41,874 nt of DNA from Dyella solisilvae (GTDB lineage Bacteria > Pseudomonadota > Gammaproteobacteria > Xanthomonadales > Rhodanobacteraceae), in contig NZ_QQSY01000002.1 of NCBI RefSeq assembly GCF_003351225.1, positions 350,772-392,645 on the forward strand, given 5' to 3'. How positions within the stretch are numbered: the stretch's first letter is position 1; every line of letters starts with the position of its first letter. This document shows positions 24,701 through 33,800 of the stretch, one piece after another. Made by a program: the position numbers and the translations under genes. The notes under the pieces are model-generated. The model did not search any database, was not told where the DNA came from, and saw nothing but the letters and a program-made list of their open reading frames with translations.

Positions 24701-25175
24701 GCTGCATGCCGCCGCGCAGTTCGGCTTCAACCACAACGACAGCCTGCGCGCACGCCGCCTGTTCGACGCCCTGCTCAAGCGCGGCGCGGACGTGGGCCTG
24801 GCCGACAAGGAAGGCAAGACCGCGCTGCTGTTGCTGCTGGGCGCCCACCTGCGCCCCGGCAGCGAATGCGATCCCACGCATATCGGCGCGCTGGTGCCGG
24901 TGCTGCTCGACGCCGGCGCCACCCTGGAACACGCCGACCAGCGCGGCGTCACCGCGCTGCACGCCTGCGCCATGCACGCCTTGCTGGCTCCGGCCCGCGT
25001 GCTGCTGGCGCGCGGCGCCGATCGACAGGCCGCGGATGCGTTCGGTCGTACCGCGGCGGACGTGGCCCGCGCGATCGGCTACGTCGACATCGCGCACGAA
25101 CTGGCTGCGCGCAGCGGCTCGGCGATTCCCAGCGTGCGGCAGATCCTGAGGCAACCGGCCCAGCCGGCGGATTGA
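21708..25175 (+). CDS. Giant membrane-anchored ankyrin-repeat protein
   Basis: A 1155-residue protein with an N-terminal membrane region of about six hydrophobic helices (roughly 13-33, 35-55, 72-95, 102-122, 168-190 and 203-225), a Pro/Ala linker (about 235-260), then many ankyrin repeats to the C-terminus. Typical repeat units are GNTPLHGAVLSGEPIVAAML, GNTALMEAARAGAVGIAKLL and RTPVHLAATFGHLPLLQALL. The middle section (about 600-740) is degenerate and may be a separate helical spacer. It presumably sits in the inner membrane and displays a protein-binding scaffold in the cytoplasm. Partner and function are unknown. The gene is intact; start and promoter suggest a leaderless mRNA. It is convergent with the GT9 gene, 36 bases apart. 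Confidence 0.9.
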   Translation: MAYSKTRRPPPLLQALAWFVPGLIATAIAALGAHPLALIPLLIANALTMAAVCHAIGFDPEPRFGRTVLRRGAAYLVMFTGYVVLVFALVAWPMLRLNQAPSLGAALMLAGALVVALAALWRMWPAFGLVYVWDDAYPAQSDGSWIFTATARSIAFGRHLSREERFFTHFLPAAFSLLALAFIAIALTGLYGVLPSELRTAALTVYGVLLMPLGCLVIANRTLRALLCESRRPLRQPAAGVVEAAAAPPAPKPAPQLSEQERTAGTPEQAKALLAATRDGDIERALALVEAGADPNTAPAAGERDQRPVLTLAALPPDTRLLRALIAKGADVNRASGGLTALLAATRDSWHGRADAVMTLLANGASPLAADAEGNTPLHGAVLSGEPIVAAMLLDAGAAINALNKAGLSPLAVACRAANWPVAKFLLERGAKPTPADGEPALVAAAGVTDDDIEGVKLLLKHRAAVNAVDARHRSALMAAAAEGHEQIARALRAAGADVNLADRHGNTALMEAARAGAVGIAKLLAEAQPDARVRNSHGHDALTLACQSPQAHAEMIRALLALGAEAKTMGSDGRSALDHAAAAGRWDLVALLDPETPLPASLDLDALPEGADTPAHLLDALRFGHWAIVSTFSSRVREWPQSQLAQLYLDLAAPGQSAGRRWLLDHALDPEARLQPQLVDDAEVGEGHEPTLPPLGRRLFDALLQQLPAATEAVDDLLQAGATPAGAGLLTQALLRLEDSAQGAALPLAMLERGADPFGADARERTPVHLAATFGHLPLLQALLARGCDPNTRDSSGRTPLFAALEHGEHALPLVRALVAHGADPEAIDANGETPLGLSLEHAAVERWLNWGDWKRPTRPLRADDLPVAAAAGALVAVERLLELGFAVDTPDHQGATALLHACGAGHREVAAVLLEKGADPALAATNGMSPLAAAVSARRESLVALLLQHNVAIDQRLPGEATALMIAAAMGYPEITEQLLDGGAEVNAVDGRGHAALHAAAQFGFNHNDSLRARRLFDALLKRGADVGLADKEGKTALLLLLGAHLRPGSECDPTHIGALVPVLLDAGATLEHADQRGVTALHACAMHALLAPARVLLARGADRQAADAFGRTAADVARAIGYVDIAHELAARSGSAIPSVRQILRQPAQPAD

Positions 25176-25211
25176 TGCGGGCTCACGCGCGGCGCGTGAC
25201 CCGGACCGGCG

Positions 25212-26366
25212 TCACGCCCTGCCGTCGGAACGCCACGGCCCGGCAACACGGGCGGTGCGGGGAGTGCGGGCAAACCATTGCGTCGTCTGCTCCGGCGGCG
25301 GCCGCAACGCATGCTCCGGCTGTGGCGGCAGCTGCCGCCAGGCGTTGACCACTGCGTCGAGCGGGATATCGTCCACGCGCCTGATTTCGGGCAGGCCGCC
25401 GAGCACGCTCACCGCGCTGCCCGTGGCGCTGCGGGGCGTCCACATCGCCGGCCAGCGATTGCCGAACAGCACCACCAGCGGGCAACCCACCGCGGCGGCC
25501 AGATGCGCCGGCCCGGTATCGACCGACACCATGCTGTGCGCCACCTGCATCAGCGCGCGCAGGCGATCCAGCGGCAAGCCACCCTTCGGGGCCACCACCT
25601 GCGGATGGGCCGCAGCGGCGCGAATGCCTTCGAGATATCCGGCTTCGGCCGCCGAGCCACACAGCAGCACGCGGGCGTCCGGCATGGCCTCGATGATCGC
25701 GCGCGCCAAAGCAGCCCAGCGCTCCACCGGCCACGACTTGTCATCGTCGTCGGCGCGGCGCACGCCGTTCCAACGCATGGTGCGCTTGTTCGCCGCCTGC
25801 AGCAGCACCAGCGGACGCCCCGCCATGCCATGCTCGGCCAGCCATTGCCGCACTTCGCGCTGTTCGGTTGGCGTGGGCGCGAGCCGTGGCGAAGCCGGCA
25901 GGCCGGAGGCGCCGGGCACGTCATAGAACGCCGCCGGCGTTTCGTCGGCAAAGCGCATCAGCCAGTCGGCCCAGTGTTCGTCCTGCAGCAGCGGCGTGTC
26001 TTCGATGAACACACAGTGCTGCGGAGCGATGCCGGCCAGCGCCAGCATCGGGCGCACCTTGGTGCGCGTGCGCACGTCGGGTTCGCAGATGTAGAACGGC
26101 GCGCCGCGCAGCGCTCGGAGCGACAGCGCCACGCGCAGGCGTTGCGGGTTGAACCACAGCGCGCCGGACTGGGTCGCGAAGTGCCTCACTTCGTGCACGT
26201 CGTCGCAGCCCTCGTACAGCACGCGCGACGTTTCACCCAGCGAGACCAGCCGACACGGCGCGCCATAGCGACGACGCAGCTTGTGCAGCAACGGCTGCAG
26301 CAGGATGGTGTCACCCAGTCGGCCGAAACGGATCACGACGGGATGAACGGGCGCACGTTGGCTCAT
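25212..26366 (-). CDS. GT9-family glycosyltransferase (heptosyltransferase-like)
   Basis: A 384-residue glycosyltransferase family 9 protein, the family of LPS heptosyltransferases WaaC/WaaF and RfaQ. The N-terminal half begins VVIRFGRLGDTILLQPLLHKLRRRYG, the usual acceptor-domain opening. The donor domain contains the family signature VSVDTGPAHLAAAVGCPLVVLFG (about residues 297-319). WaaC and WaaF genes themselves usually sit in LPS clusters. This isolated gene could act on core oligosaccharide or another glycan, and the sugar donor is not evident. The ATG at 26366 is adopted. An inverted-repeat leader (26385-26403) lies just upstream. Confidence 0.9.
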   Translation of the reverse strand: MSQRAPVHPVVIRFGRLGDTILLQPLLHKLRRRYGAPCRLVSLGETSRVLYEGCDDVHEVRHFATQSGALWFNPQRLRVALSLRALRGAPFYICEPDVRTRTKVRPMLALAGIAPQHCVFIEDTPLLQDEHWADWLMRFADETPAAFYDVPGASGLPASPRLAPTPTEQREVRQWLAEHGMAGRPLVLLQAANKRTMRWNGVRRADDDDKSWPVERWAALARAIIEAMPDARVLLCGSAAEAGYLEGIRAAAAHPQVVAPKGGLPLDRLRALMQVAHSMVSVDTGPAHLAAAVGCPLVVLFGNRWPAMWTPRSATGSAVSVLGGLPEIRRVDDIPLDAVVNAWRQLPPQPEHALRPPPEQTTQWFARTPRTARVAGPWRSDGRA

Positions 26367-26384
26367 GCACGGACACGAGGGTGT

Positions 26385-26403
26385 CGGGATCTACCCGATC
26401 CCG
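26385..26403 (-). other. Hairpin in the GT9 leader
   Basis: CGGGATC-TACCC-GATCCCG forms a 7-bp stem with a 5-base loop, 19 bases upstream of the GT9 start. It could be an operator or an mRNA hairpin; no T-tract follows. The rest of the 216-base gap to the antiporter gene shows no gene. Confidence 0.4.
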
Positions 26404-26582
26404 CGGATGGCCCACCCCCCGGCGGCACGACCCACAGGCGGGCGCCATCATTGAATATCCGTGTCGAAATGAGTTGCGCTTGCGGCGTAAGTTAGCAGCA
26501 AGTTTTCTTGCGACGGCATCGCCATCCGCCGCCTGACGCCCGTGCGCTCACCAACGCGGCACGGCGTCCCGCCGGACGGAGC

Positions 26583-28424
26583 TCAGCGTGTCACATCCTG
26601 GTCATCCGGCGTCACATGGGTGGGACGGTCGCGCTCACTTGGCGGCTCGGGCTCCGCATCGGCCTGGTACAGCTGGTCCAGGTCGACCAGCGCTTCGCGG
26701 GTGGTCTGCACGATGCGCGCGTCGTCGTCGTACACGAGGTACTGCCGCTTGAGCAGTTCGGCATCGTGGCGACGGAATCGCTCCACCTTGTCGGCCGCCT
26801 GCTCGGGCGACATGCCGAGCGCCTCCAGCGTCTGCCGCGTCATCTTGAGGCTGGAGTACAGCGTCTCGCGCACCGGGGCTTCCACGCCCAGGTCCATCAG
26901 TCGCCACACGTGCTGGCGATTGCGCGCACGCGCGATGATCTTCACGCCCGGATACAGGCGGCGCACCACGCGCGCCGTGCGCAGGCTCGCCTGTGGATCA
27001 TCCACCGCCAGCACGACTACCTCGACCTGATCGGCCTGCGCGGCGCGCAGCATTTCGGGGCGCGCCGGATCGCCGTAGAAGATGTTGTCGGTGGCGCCGA
27101 AGCGCTGCACCAGGTCGATCTGCTCGACCGAATGATCCAGCGCCACGAACGGAATGCCCTGCGCCCGCAGGACGCGCGACACGATCTGTCCCATACGACC
27201 GTAGCCGGCGATGATCACGCGCGGCGAGTCCGCCTTGATGGTGTCGAACTCGCGCGTCTTTTTCGGCTTGGAGCCGAGCTGGCGTCCCATCGCGATCACC
27301 AGCAAGGGCGTCAGCGCCATCGACAAGGTGATCGCCAGTACCTGCAGGCCATGCTGCTCGCTGGTGATGAGGCCTTGCTCGCGCGCCAGCTTGAGCACCA
27401 CGAAGGCGAACTCGCCGCCGCAGGCCAGCAACACGGCGAGGCGCAGTGCGTCCCGTCGGTCGAGCCCGCCAACAATGCGACCCAGCGGCCACAGCAGCGC
27501 GCCCTTCACCAACAGCAGGGAAACCACCAACGCCAACACCAGCAGCGGCTGGCGCAGCAGCAGCGACACATCCATCGACATGCCGACGCTGATGAAGAAC
27601 AGGCCGAGCAGCAGACCCTTGAACGGCTCGATGTGCGATTCGAGGTCGTGCCGGTATTCGGAGTCGGCCAGCAGCACGCCGGCAAGGAACGCGCCCAGCG
27701 TGGCGGACACGCCGACCATTTCCATCAACCACGCCGTGCCCATCACCACCAACAGCGCGGTGGCGGTGGATACTTCCACGGCATCAGCGCGCGCCACGAA
27801 GCGGAACACCGGGCGCAGCAGATAGCGGCCGCCCACCATCACCGCCACGATCGCGCCCATCGTGCGCAGCACCGCACGCACGTCGAAGCCATGGTGGGCC
27901 GAGGCGCTGGCCAGCAGCGGCACTGCTGCGATCAGTGGAATGGCTGCGATGTCCTGGAACAGCAGGATCGCGAACGCCTGACGCCCGTATGGCACGCCGG
28001 CTTCCTTGCGTTCGGCGAGGATCTGCAGGCCGAACGCGGTGGACGACAAGGCCAGGGCGCCGCCGATGATGGCGGCCGCGTTGGTGCTGAGGCCCAGCGC
28101 GTAATAGGCAATGCTGCCGATCACCAGGCTGGTCGTCAGCACCTGCAGCAGTCCGGTGCCGAAAACCTGGTGGCGCATCACCCACAGGCGTTGCGGCGAC
28201 ACTTCAAGGCCGATCACGAACAGCATCAGCACCACGCCGAATTCGGAGGCCGTGTTGACGCCCTCGACATCCGAAACCAGGCCCAGCTCCTGCGGACCGA
28301 TCACGATGCCGGCCACCAGGTAGCCCATCACCGAGCCCAGCTTGAAGCGCTTTGTCAGCGGCACCGCGATGACCGTCGCCACCAGGAATACCAGCGCCGT
28401 CTCCAGAAAATGGTGGCTATCCAC
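26583..28424 (-). CDS. KefC-type CPA2 monovalent cation:proton antiporter with RCK/TrkA-N domain
   Basis: A 613-residue inner-membrane antiporter. The first ~380 residues form about 12 helices (LGSVMGYLVAGIVIGPQELGL, GVVLMLFVIGLEVSPQRLW, AILLFQDIAAIPLIA, FISVGMSMDVSLL). The cytosolic RCK/TrkA-N domain follows, with the Rossmann motif GYGRMGQIVSRVL and an acidic residue at the end of the second strand (ALDHS), as in KefB/KefC. Glutathione-gated potassium efflux protects against electrophiles in KefC, but the ancillary KefF/KefG gene is absent here. The best start is GTG at 28424, giving MDSHHFLETALVFL, very like KefC. A TTG eight codons earlier is also in frame. Confidence 0.93.
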   Translation of the reverse strand: MDSHHFLETALVFLVATVIAVPLTKRFKLGSVMGYLVAGIVIGPQELGLVSDVEGVNTASEFGVVLMLFVIGLEVSPQRLWVMRHQVFGTGLLQVLTTSLVIGSIAYYALGLSTNAAAIIGGALALSSTAFGLQILAERKEAGVPYGRQAFAILLFQDIAAIPLIAAVPLLASASAHHGFDVRAVLRTMGAIVAVMVGGRYLLRPVFRFVARADAVEVSTATALLVVMGTAWLMEMVGVSATLGAFLAGVLLADSEYRHDLESHIEPFKGLLLGLFFISVGMSMDVSLLLRQPLLVLALVVSLLLVKGALLWPLGRIVGGLDRRDALRLAVLLACGGEFAFVVLKLAREQGLITSEQHGLQVLAITLSMALTPLLVIAMGRQLGSKPKKTREFDTIKADSPRVIIAGYGRMGQIVSRVLRAQGIPFVALDHSVEQIDLVQRFGATDNIFYGDPARPEMLRAAQADQVEVVVLAVDDPQASLRTARVVRRLYPGVKIIARARNRQHVWRLMDLGVEAPVRETLYSSLKMTRQTLEALGMSPEQAADKVERFRRHDAELLKRQYLVYDDDARIVQTTREALVDLDQLYQADAEPEPPSERDRPTHVTPDDQDVTR

Positions 28425-28523
28425 TCGCACGCTCCATTCGGGGATCAAGCATTATTCCATGCGATTGCTGCTGTGACCTGATGGGTTTGCGCCGACGAGT
28501 CCGACGCACGTCACATCGACGCA

Positions 28524-29411
28524 TCACGCCGCCAACGGCAGTCCCTGCCACTGCTGTGTCAGCAAGCCGGCAAGTCGCTGCACGGATGGTGACGACTCCG
28601 ATTCCGCGCGATGCAGGCACAGACCCAGCGTACCCAGCGCGGGCAGCGGTGTTTCATACGGCGCCAGCGCCTGCACGCTCGGCGGCAAACCCAGCGGCGT
28701 GCGCAGCGACACGCCCAGCCCGGCCGCCACTGCGGCCCAGGTGCCGGCCAGACTGGCGCTGGTGAATGCGACGCGCCACGGGATGTTGGCGCGATCGAGT
28801 GCGGCGGTGGCGGCGCTGCGCATCACGCACGGCGCCTCGAGCATCACCAGCGGCAGCGGCTCGTCTCGCGGTGGCCACGATGCCTGCCCGTCGGCCGCTG
28901 CGATCCAGCGCAACGGCACGTCACCCAGGCGTTCGGCATGGGGCGTGATGACGCCGGCATCCCACGCCAGCGCCAGATCGAGGCGACCCGACGAAATGCG
29001 CTCGAGCAGCTCCGTATTCCGCGCGATGCGCACTTCCACCCGCACACGCGGATGCGCCCGCGCGAAGCGCCCGAGCACGTCGGTGAGCAGGCTCTCGCCG
29101 AAGTCCTCCTGCAGACCCAGGCGCACCCAGCCTTCCAGCTCGGCGCCATGCAGCGCGGTGGCCGCCTCGTCGTTGAGTTCAAGCAGGCGGCGCGCATAGG
29201 CCAGCATGGTCTCGCCCGCCTCGGTCAGCACCATGCCGCGCCCGGACTTGCGCAGCACGGGCTTGCCGGCCTGCTCCTCCAGTTTCTTCAGCTGCGCGCT
29301 GACCGCCGAGGTGGAACGGCCGAGCCGATCGGCGGCCTTGGCGAAGCTGCCCAGCTCGATGCCGGTGACAAAGGTGCGCAACACATCGAGGTCGAAGTTC
29401 ACGCGTCGCAT
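28524..29411 (-). CDS. LysR-family transcriptional regulator
   Basis: A 295-residue LysR regulator. The N-terminal winged helix-turn-helix is FDLDVLRTFVTGIELGSFAKAADRLGRSTSAVSAQLKKLEEQAGKPVLRK. The substrate-binding domain starts at about residue 92 (VRLGLQEDFGESLL) and includes GRLDLALAWDAG and AAGLGVSLRTPLGLP. It is divergent from the carboxymuconolactone decarboxylase/DUF4865/tautomerase operon, the standard arrangement in which a LysR protein controls the adjacent genes. An ATCGG-N11-CCGAT dyad lies between them. The effector is unknown. Confidence 0.95.
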   Translation of the reverse strand: MRRVNFDLDVLRTFVTGIELGSFAKAADRLGRSTSAVSAQLKKLEEQAGKPVLRKSGRGMVLTEAGETMLAYARRLLELNDEAATALHGAELEGWVRLGLQEDFGESLLTDVLGRFARAHPRVRVEVRIARNTELLERISSGRLDLALAWDAGVITPHAERLGDVPLRWIAAADGQASWPPRDEPLPLVMLEAPCVMRSAATAALDRANIPWRVAFTSASLAGTWAAVAAGLGVSLRTPLGLPPSVQALAPYETPLPALGTLGLCLHRAESESSPSVQRLAGLLTQQWQGLPLAA

Positions 29412-29436
29412 GGCTATCGTCCCATTTTTCTGGACT

Positions 29437-29474
29437 ATCGGTTCAAGATTTTCCGATTTTCAGAACAGTACTGT
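29437..29474. promoter_or_regulatory. LysR-type operator region
   Basis: The dyad ATCGG-N11-CCGAT (29437-29441 and 29453-29457) has the spacing of a LysR recognition site. A perfect 10-bp palindrome ACAGTACTGT (29465-29474) follows, and TAGTCT at 29481-29486 could be a -10. The area is AT-rich against its background, as expected for a divergent promoter. Confidence 0.5.
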
Positions 29475-29520
29475 CCGCCCTAGTCTGGCCACCGTCAACT
29501 CCCAACCCCGGAGGCCTCCC

Positions 29521-29850
29521 GTGACCCACCGTTCCGACCAAGGCCAGCGCAGTTTTGGCGATGTCGCTCCCGCACTGGCTGAACTCACCGACCGCGTGCT
29601 GTTCGACGGCGTCTGGCAGGACCCTTCCCTGTCGCCGCGGGACCGCAGCCTGGCCACCGTGTCCACCCTCATCGCCCTGGGGCGCACCGAACAGCTGCCG
29701 TTTCATTTGCGGCGAGCGATCGACAATGGCCTGACGCATGACGAACTCGCGGCGTTGATCACCCACCTGGCGTTCTACGCCGGCTGGCCCGCGGCGTCCT
29801 CCGCCGTCGCGCGGCTGCGCGAAGTGATCAAGGAGGCGCCCAGCCCATGA
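29521..29850 (+). CDS. Carboxymuconolactone decarboxylase-family protein
   Basis: A 109-residue protein of the CMD/AhpD fold. The family core is visible: LSPRDRSLATVSTLIALGRTEQLPFHLRRAIDNGLTHDELAALITHLAFYAGWPAASSAVARL. It lacks the CxxC of AhpD-type peroxidase partners, so it belongs to the gamma-CMD side, though the reaction is not known for these short stand-alone members. The GTG at 29521 has GGAGG 6-7 bases upstream. The frame is open far upstream, but that part is not conserved. Its stop overlaps the next start (ATGA), indicating coupling. Confidence 0.9.
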   Translation: MTHRSDQGQRSFGDVAPALAELTDRVLFDGVWQDPSLSPRDRSLATVSTLIALGRTEQLPFHLRRAIDNGLTHDELAALITHLAFYAGWPAASSAVARLREVIKEAPSP

Positions 29851-30392
29851 TCGCCATGCAATACAGCTTCACCCTGCCTGCGGATTACGACATGGCCATC
29901 GTCAGGCGGCGCATCGCCGACAAGGGTCCCAGCCTCGACCACTTCGACGGCCTGCTGTTGAAGGCTTACCTGCATGCCACCCGGGGCGAGCAGTCCGCCG
30001 AGAACCTGTACGCCCCCTTCTACGTGTGGCGCGACAGCGAGGCGATGCAGCGCTTCCTCGGCAGCCCGGGCTTCGCCGCCCTCACCCAGGCCTTCGGCTG
30101 GCCATCGATACGCTGCTGGCAGGTGTGGGACGCCTATCTGTCCCCGCAGGCGCGCCAGGCACGCTTCGCCACGCGCGAGATCCGACCCATCGCGCCGTAT
30201 GCCGCGCTGGATGCACTGCGCGACGAGGCCCGCGAGGCGTTGCACCGCGATACGGAAAGAGGCGCGCTGGCTGCCGTCACGGCATTCGAACCCACGACAT
30301 GGAGCTGGGTGAGCTTCCGTCTGTTCGACGACATGCCCCCACACCCCAGCGCCGGCCAGCACTACGACGTCGGCCACGTATCCCAACCCTGA
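29847..30392 (+). CDS. DUF4865-family protein
   Basis: A 181-residue cytosolic protein that I recognise as DUF4865 from the opening MIAMQYSFTLPADYDMAIVR and the FVYVW-like block NLYAPFYVWRDSEAMQRFL. Proteins of this family are small alpha/beta folds similar to antibiotic-biosynthesis-type monooxygenase domains (inference). No catalytic motif is evident. It overlaps the preceding gene by four bases (ATGA) and is 17 bases before the tautomerase gene, so the three form one operon controlled by the divergent LysR protein. Confidence 0.85.
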   Translation: MIAMQYSFTLPADYDMAIVRRRIADKGPSLDHFDGLLLKAYLHATRGEQSAENLYAPFYVWRDSEAMQRFLGSPGFAALTQAFGWPSIRCWQVWDAYLSPQARQARFATREIRPIAPYAALDALRDEAREALHRDTERGALAAVTAFEPTTWSWVSFRLFDDMPPHPSAGQHYDVGHVSQP

Positions 30393-30409
30393 GTCCCCGG
30401 AGCCCCGCC

Positions 30410-30790
30410 ATGCCCCTCGTTCGCATCTCGCTTCGCCGCGGCAAGTCCACCCAGCACATCGCGGCGATCCGCAACAGCATCTATCGCGCGATGATCGAAA
30501 GCTTCAACGTGCCGCACAACGATCGCTTCATCCTCGTGCACCAGCACGATGCGGAAGAGTTCGACTACGACCCGAACTACCTGGACATCGCGCGCAGCGA
30601 CGACCTGGTGATCATCCAGATCGCCTGCAACAACACGCGCACGGTGGAGCAGAAGCAGGCGTTCTACCGACGCGCGGCGGAGCTGCTCAGCGCGGATCCG
30701 GGCCTGCGGCCGCAGGATGTGTTCATCAATTTGCTGGAGACGGCGAAGGAGAACTGGTCGTTTGGGAATGGCATTGCGCAGTACGCCTGA
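30410..30790 (+). CDS. Tautomerase-superfamily protein
   Basis: A 126-residue protein of the tautomerase_2 type, related to 4-oxalocrotonate tautomerase/MSAD enzymes. Proline follows the initiator (MPLVRISLRRGKS), giving the catalytic N-terminal Pro after methionine removal. The C-terminal segment GLRPQDVFINLLETAKENWSFGNGIAQYA is characteristic. Last gene of the LysR-linked operon, following DUF4865 by 17 bases. The operon probably modifies an electrophilic or aromatic-ring-derived compound, but no substrate is evident. Confidence 0.9.
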   Translation: MPLVRISLRRGKSTQHIAAIRNSIYRAMIESFNVPHNDRFILVHQHDAEEFDYDPNYLDIARSDDLVIIQIACNNTRTVEQKQAFYRRAAELLSADPGLRPQDVFINLLETAKENWSFGNGIAQYA

Positions 30791-30819
30791 CACTCGATGA
30801 CGTGCCGCTGGCTCCAGCT

Positions 30820-30971
30820 CCCTCTCCCCTTGTGGGAGAGGGCTGGGGAGAGGGGGCAATCTTGCGACATGGCCACGCCAAAGCACGCTTGTTGAAACCT
30901 TGGGGCGAGCACCCGCCCCTCACCACCGTAAAGGTGGCAATGCCCTGCCCTCTCCCCAAAAGGGGAGAGGG
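30820..30971. repeat. Pair of 'ccctctcccc' hairpin repeats
   Basis: Two hairpins of the same kind, CCCTCTCCC/GGGAGAGGG (30820-30842) and CCCTCTCCCC-AAAA-GGGGAGAGGG (30948-30971), lie in the convergent gap between the tautomerase gene and hemB. They may serve as transcription-end structures, but lack a T-run. Similar hairpins are common dispersed repeats in related genomes (general knowledge). Confidence 0.65.
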
Positions 30972-30982
30972 TTCAAGCATTA

Positions 30983-32104
<1,122 letters not shown>

Positions 32105-32160
32105 TCAACTGACACGTTCGCCGGTGCAGTCTCTCCCACCGTCCCCCAAGGAGTCCGACC

Positions 32161-33723
32161 ATGAGCACTGCCCAAGCCCACCACAAGCACTGGCCGCTGG
32201 CTGCCGAGGCCCACTACCTTGGGCCGCATCAGGGCAGCGAGCCGATGGACATCACCGTGGTGCTGCGCCGTCGCGGCGACCATCCGGCGCCGACCGCTTG
32301 GCCACACCGCGCCACCGCGAAGCGCGAGGACTTCGGTACGCACTGGGGCGCGGACCCGGCCGATGCGGAAACCGTGCGCAGCTTCGCCAAGGCCCACGGC
32401 CTGACCGAAACCGGTTACGAGCAGCACCGCCGCGTACTGCACCTGCGCGGCACGCCGGAGGCGCTGCAGAAGGCTTTCGGGGTGGAACTGGGGCGCTATC
32501 AGTTCGACGACGGCAGCCCGGAGATGATTGGCTGCAAGCTGCCGCCCAGCCTGCCCTCCGCGCTGTCGAATTCGGTGATCGCGGTGCTCGGCCTGGACAA
32601 GCGGCCGGTGGCGCGGCCGCACTTCCGGCGGCCCGCCGCGCAGGTCACGACGACCTACACGCCAGTGCAGCTCGGACAGATCTATGAGTTCCCCACCACC
32701 GCCGACGGCACGGGGCAGACCGTGGCGGTGATCGAACTCGGCGGCGGCTTCACCCAGGCCGATTTCACCCAGTACGTCCAGGGCCTCGGCATTGCCAAGG
32801 CGCCCACGGTGAACGTGGTTTCGGTGGCGGGCGGCGCCAGCCAGCCCGGCGGCGACGCCGACGGTGAGGTGATGCTCGACGTGGAAGTGATCGGCGCGCT
32901 GGCGCCCGGCGCCACCATCGCGTTGTACTTCGCACCCAACACCGATCAGGGTTTCTACGAAGCCATCTCGCAAGCGGCGCACGACGCCACCAACCATCCG
33001 TCGGTCATCTCGATCAGCTGGGGTGGCCCGGAAGACAGCTGGAGCGCCTCCTCGCTGGCCGCCATGCAGACCGCGCTACAGGACGCCCTCGCGCTCGGCG
33101 TGACGGTCACCGTCGCCAGCGGCGACGACGGCTTCACCGATGGCGAAAGCGACGGTCAGCCGCACACGGACTTTCCCGCATCGAGCCCCTACTCGCTCGC
33201 CTGCGGCGGCACCAAGCTGGTGGCCAGCGGCGGCACGATCCAGAGCGAGACCGTGTGGAACGAACTGGCCAGCAACGAGGGCGCCACCGGCGGCGGCGTC
33301 AGCGCGAGCTTCGCGCTGCCCACGTGGCAGCAGTCCGCCAAGGTGCCCGTGGGCGCGAACGGCTTTGTCGGCCGCGGCACGCCCGACGTGGCCGGCGACG
33401 CCGACCCCACCACCGGCTATCAGGTGCGCGTGGACGGCCAGGACCAGGTGATCGGCGGAACCAGCGCAGTGGCGCCGCTATGGGCGGCGCTGATCGCGCG
33501 CTTCAACCAGGTGCAGGGCCAGTCGCTGGGTGATCCGCACGCAGCCTTCTACACCATCGGCAGCAGCGCCTTCCACGACATCACCTCGGGCAACAACGGC
33601 AAGTTCAAGGCGGCCAAGGGCTGGGACCCGTGCACGGGGCTGGGCACGCCCAAGGGGCAGACGTTGCTGGCCGCGCTGCAGGCGATGAAGACGACGACGG
33701 GGACGACCACCGCCTCCTCCTGA
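32161..33723 (+). CDS. S53-family (sedolisin/kumamolisin) serine carboxyl peptidase
   Basis: A 520-residue S53 peptidase, usually acid-active. A propeptide (pro-kumamolisin activation domain) spans about residues 12-150. The catalytic domain starts near 165. The triad is intact with kumamolisin spacing: Glu236 and Asp240 in DGEVMLDVEV, oxyanion Asp322 in ASGDDGF, and Ser435 in GGTSAVAPLW. Calcium-site features appear in FHDITSGNNG and GWDPCTGLGTP near the end. AAGGAG precedes the ATG. There is no classical signal peptide, so export, if any, would not be through the usual Sec route. A Thr/Ser tail ends the protein. Confidence 0.94.
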   Translation: MSTAQAHHKHWPLAAEAHYLGPHQGSEPMDITVVLRRRGDHPAPTAWPHRATAKREDFGTHWGADPADAETVRSFAKAHGLTETGYEQHRRVLHLRGTPEALQKAFGVELGRYQFDDGSPEMIGCKLPPSLPSALSNSVIAVLGLDKRPVARPHFRRPAAQVTTTYTPVQLGQIYEFPTTADGTGQTVAVIELGGGFTQADFTQYVQGLGIAKAPTVNVVSVAGGASQPGGDADGEVMLDVEVIGALAPGATIALYFAPNTDQGFYEAISQAAHDATNHPSVISISWGGPEDSWSASSLAAMQTALQDALALGVTVTVASGDDGFTDGESDGQPHTDFPASSPYSLACGGTKLVASGGTIQSETVWNELASNEGATGGGVSASFALPTWQQSAKVPVGANGFVGRGTPDVAGDADPTTGYQVRVDGQDQVIGGTSAVAPLWAALIARFNQVQGQSLGDPHAAFYTIGSSAFHDITSGNNGKFKAAKGWDPCTGLGTPKGQTLLAALQAMKTTTGTTTASS

Positions 33724-33750
33724 AAACTGAAGCTTCGCCGGTGGGCGACG

Positions 33751-33780
33751 CGCGGCATGTGCTGGACTCGGCATGCCGCG
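33751..33780. other. Hairpin between convergent genes
   Basis: CGCGGCATG and CATGCCGCG form a 9-bp stem with a 12-base loop between the peptidase and the FAH-family gene. No T-run, so factor-independent termination is not certain. Confidence 0.45.
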
Positions 33781-33800
33781 ATCGCGCACAGTGCGCCCTG

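Noticed and set aside
23181-25154. 657-codon minus-strand frame in the ankyrin gene
   Set aside because: Antisense shadow, gluten-like low-complexity composition, and the ankyrin repeats are clear on the plus strand.
26508-28481. 657-codon plus-strand frame opposite the KefC-type gene
   Set aside because: Antisense shadow rich in His/Gln/Arg without any domain.
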